From contig JAAVFQ010000021.1 of assembly GCA_014800685.1 (NCBI GenBank), forward strand, positions 62,001 to 126,000: 64,000 nt of DNA. Direction: 5' to 3'. The notes under the pieces were generated by a model that worked only from the letters and a program-made list of their open reading frames with translations, did not search any database and had not been told where the DNA came from. Below are positions 62,669-64,000 of the stretch, piece after piece. The position numbers were made by a program, and so were the translations under genes. Origin of the DNA: Bacteroidales bacterium. Lineage in GTDB: Bacteria; Bacteroidota; Bacteroidia; Bacteroidales; Muribaculaceae. How positions within the stretch are numbered: the first letter of the stretch is position 1; each line of letters opens with the position of its first letter.

Positions 62669-63853
62669 ATGAATCTTTCCGCAAGGCTCCTCCGCAAGAA
62701 TATGAGCGCAGCCCGTCTCGTCGGCTTCCTCATTTCCAACTTCATCGGACTCGCCATAATCATCGGCGGACTCCAGTTCTATCTCGATGCACGCTCTCTC
62801 TGGCAGGATGAGGACTCTTTTATCAAAAAGGAGTATCTTGTGGTCAATAAACGTGTGACTGCCGAAAACACCCTCGGCACCGCTTCCGGATTCTCGGATG
62901 CCGAAATAGCCGACATCAACGCCCAGCCCTGGGTCAGAAAGACCGGACTCTTCACGGCTGCCGATTTCCGCGTCGGTGCCACCCTGCGTCAGGGCGACCG
63001 CGGATTCTCCACATCAATGTTTCTGGAGTCTATCCCGGATGAGTTTATCGACGTGCGCCCGGCCGACTGGAATTATGATGAGGGCTCGGCCGCAGTCCCC
63101 CTTATACTCTCAAAAGACTATCTCACGCTCTACAATTTCGGATTTGCCACTGCCGCCGGGATGCCTCAGCTCTCGGAAGGCCTTATGGCCTCTCTCCCTA
63201 TGGAGCTAACGCTATCAAGCGAATCCGGCGACAAGACTATACGCACACCTGCGAGAATCGTGGGCTTCTCCAATCGCCTGAACACCATTCTTGTGCCCTC
63301 CTCTTTCATGACTGAAGCCAATACCCGCCTGGGCTCCAGAAGGGAGCGCCATCCCTCACGGCTTATAATCGACGTCAGCTCTCCCGGCGATGTAGCCATT
63401 CAGCCTTATCTCGAAGAGCACGCCATGGAGATGGCCGGCGATAAAAACAGTTCGCGCGCCTCTTTCCTTCTGAATCTCATCACGGGCATTATCCTCTCCG
63501 TAGGTATCGTCATCACGCTTCTCTCCCTCTTTATTCTACTCCTTTCCATCTCCCTGCTGATGGAGAAAAACCGTGACAAGCTCCACACTCTGCTCATGCT
63601 CGGCTACCCCATGAAGAGTGTCGGCGCCCCCTTCCGCCATATAATTCTGATAGCCACCGCAGGAGCCTATATCCTCTCTCTGGGCGCTCTCTTCTCCCTG
63701 CGAGCCTTCTATCTCAAACCCCTTGAAGCCTCCGGCGCCACTCCCGGCCCCGTATGGGTGGCTCCGCTTGTCGGGTTCATTCTCACCCTGCTCATCATCC
63801 TCTGCAATGACATAGCGGTGAGCCGCCGCGTTCGCTCGGCCTTCCGCTCCTGA
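62669..63853 (+). CDS. FtsX-like ABC permease (MacB/LolC type)
   Basis: 394 residues. Helix 1 lies at about 15-37 (LVGFLISNFIGLAIIIGGLQ). A large extracytoplasmic domain spans about 40-265, and three C-terminal helices follow (about 268-295, 315-340, 358-380). This is the FtsX/MacB core topology. With the ATPase and lipoprotein it forms a compact three-gene transporter of the mechanotransmission type. Relatives extract lipoproteins or drive efflux; the substrate here is unknown. The stop lies 147 bp from the window edge. Confidence 0.85.
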   Translation: MNLSARLLRKNMSAARLVGFLISNFIGLAIIIGGLQFYLDARSLWQDEDSFIKKEYLVVNKRVTAENTLGTASGFSDAEIADINAQPWVRKTGLFTAADFRVGATLRQGDRGFSTSMFLESIPDEFIDVRPADWNYDEGSAAVPLILSKDYLTLYNFGFATAAGMPQLSEGLMASLPMELTLSSESGDKTIRTPARIVGFSNRLNTILVPSSFMTEANTRLGSRRERHPSRLIIDVSSPGDVAIQPYLEEHAMEMAGDKNSSRASFLLNLITGIILSVGIVITLLSLFILLLSISLLMEKNRDKLHTLLMLGYPMKSVGAPFRHIILIATAGAYILSLGALFSLRAFYLKPLEASGATPGPVWVAPLVGFILTLLIILCNDIAVSRRVRSAFRS

Positions 63854-63963
63854 GAAGGAGCCTGCCCGGCCCTCTATGCATTGACAAGCAGCTTGAAACT
63901 CTCTTATATTTTCACGATGCGATAGAGCTAAGCAATGCGCGATAAAAATATGCCTGAAAAAAG

Positions 63964-63988
63964 AATGTTAATTTTGTTAATTAACATT
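63964..63988. promoter_or_regulatory. Palindrome and -7 element at the window edge
   Basis: AATGTTAAT, 7 bp, ATTAACATT. TAATTTTG at 63969-63976 lies inside it, so this looks like a promoter under an operator for a gene beyond the window. Confidence 0.45.
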
Positions 63989-64000
63989 GTTAACATACCC

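Overview
The window reads as one stretch of a Bacteroidota chromosome, order Bacteroidales. Four things point there: promoters of the TTTG / 19-20 bp / TAnnTTTG type before many genes, almost no Shine-Dalgarno sequences, a fused murF-alr gene, and typical Bacteroidales blocks (gldE plus a phosphopantetheinyl transferase; DUF6089-uppS-bamA-ompH-ompH-murI; ftsX-DUF3098-uppP-truB-queA). A gut Muribaculaceae-type organism is my inference; the sequence here does not prove it. I saw no tRNA or rRNA gene, CRISPR array, prophage or complete insertion sequence.

Layout. 1-3.0 kb: an acid phosphatase cut by the window edge, a thioredoxin-like lipoprotein, and an uncharacterised winged-helix/nuclease-like protein. 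3.2-8.4 kb: pnp, gldE, a phosphopantetheinyl transferase and an HD protein. 8.7-16.4 kb: a large repetitive secreted protein, HU, argS, a Bax inhibitor-1 protein, and an HxlR regulator facing two NTF2-like genes. 16.6-25.9 kb: leuS, rdgB, a PorZ-like type IX secretion protein, a BspA-type LRR protein, trmB and mrp. 26.3-34.5 kb: the envelope block, with a DUF6242 lipoprotein, DUF6089 protein, uppS, bamA, two OmpH/Skp chaperones and murI. 34.8-40.2 kb: a DUF4465 lipoprotein, TPR protein, phospholipase A, a GT2-like membrane protein, a NrtR-like NUDIX protein and a frameshifted vWA gene. 40.5-52 kb (mostly minus): xseB, C69 dipeptidase, HIT, greA, queA, truB, uppP, DUF3098, ftsX, mtaB, a second GT2, a VOC protein and a GH13 amylase. 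52-64 kb: pepT, miaA, murF-alr, an acyl-CoA ligase, a tiny lipoprotein, an aminotransferase, and a lipoprotein/ABC transporter triad.

Many genes serve the envelope. uppS and uppP make and recycle undecaprenyl phosphate, murI and murF-alr supply peptidoglycan precursors, BamA and the OmpH pair build the outer membrane, and PorZ and GldE point to type IX secretion or gliding machinery. A translation and RNA set (argS, leuS, trmB, miaA, mtaB, truB, queA, pnp, greA) is spread between them.

The most unusual material is intergenic. There are two 186-bp MITE-like elements with TAAGTAAGT ends, one placed exactly against a start codon, plus a minimal derivative that forms the stop codon of a surface-protein gene. 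There is also a dispersed hairpin family (GGAGGGTGTG...CACACCCTCC) at seven sites with compensatory base changes; in some copies a second conserved hairpin follows it. Other leads are a vWA gene whose MIDAS motif is out of frame with its only ATG across an A7 tract, a GT2 protein without its DxD, an HxlR/NTF2 module with nested operators, and long structured leaders before HU and ftsX.
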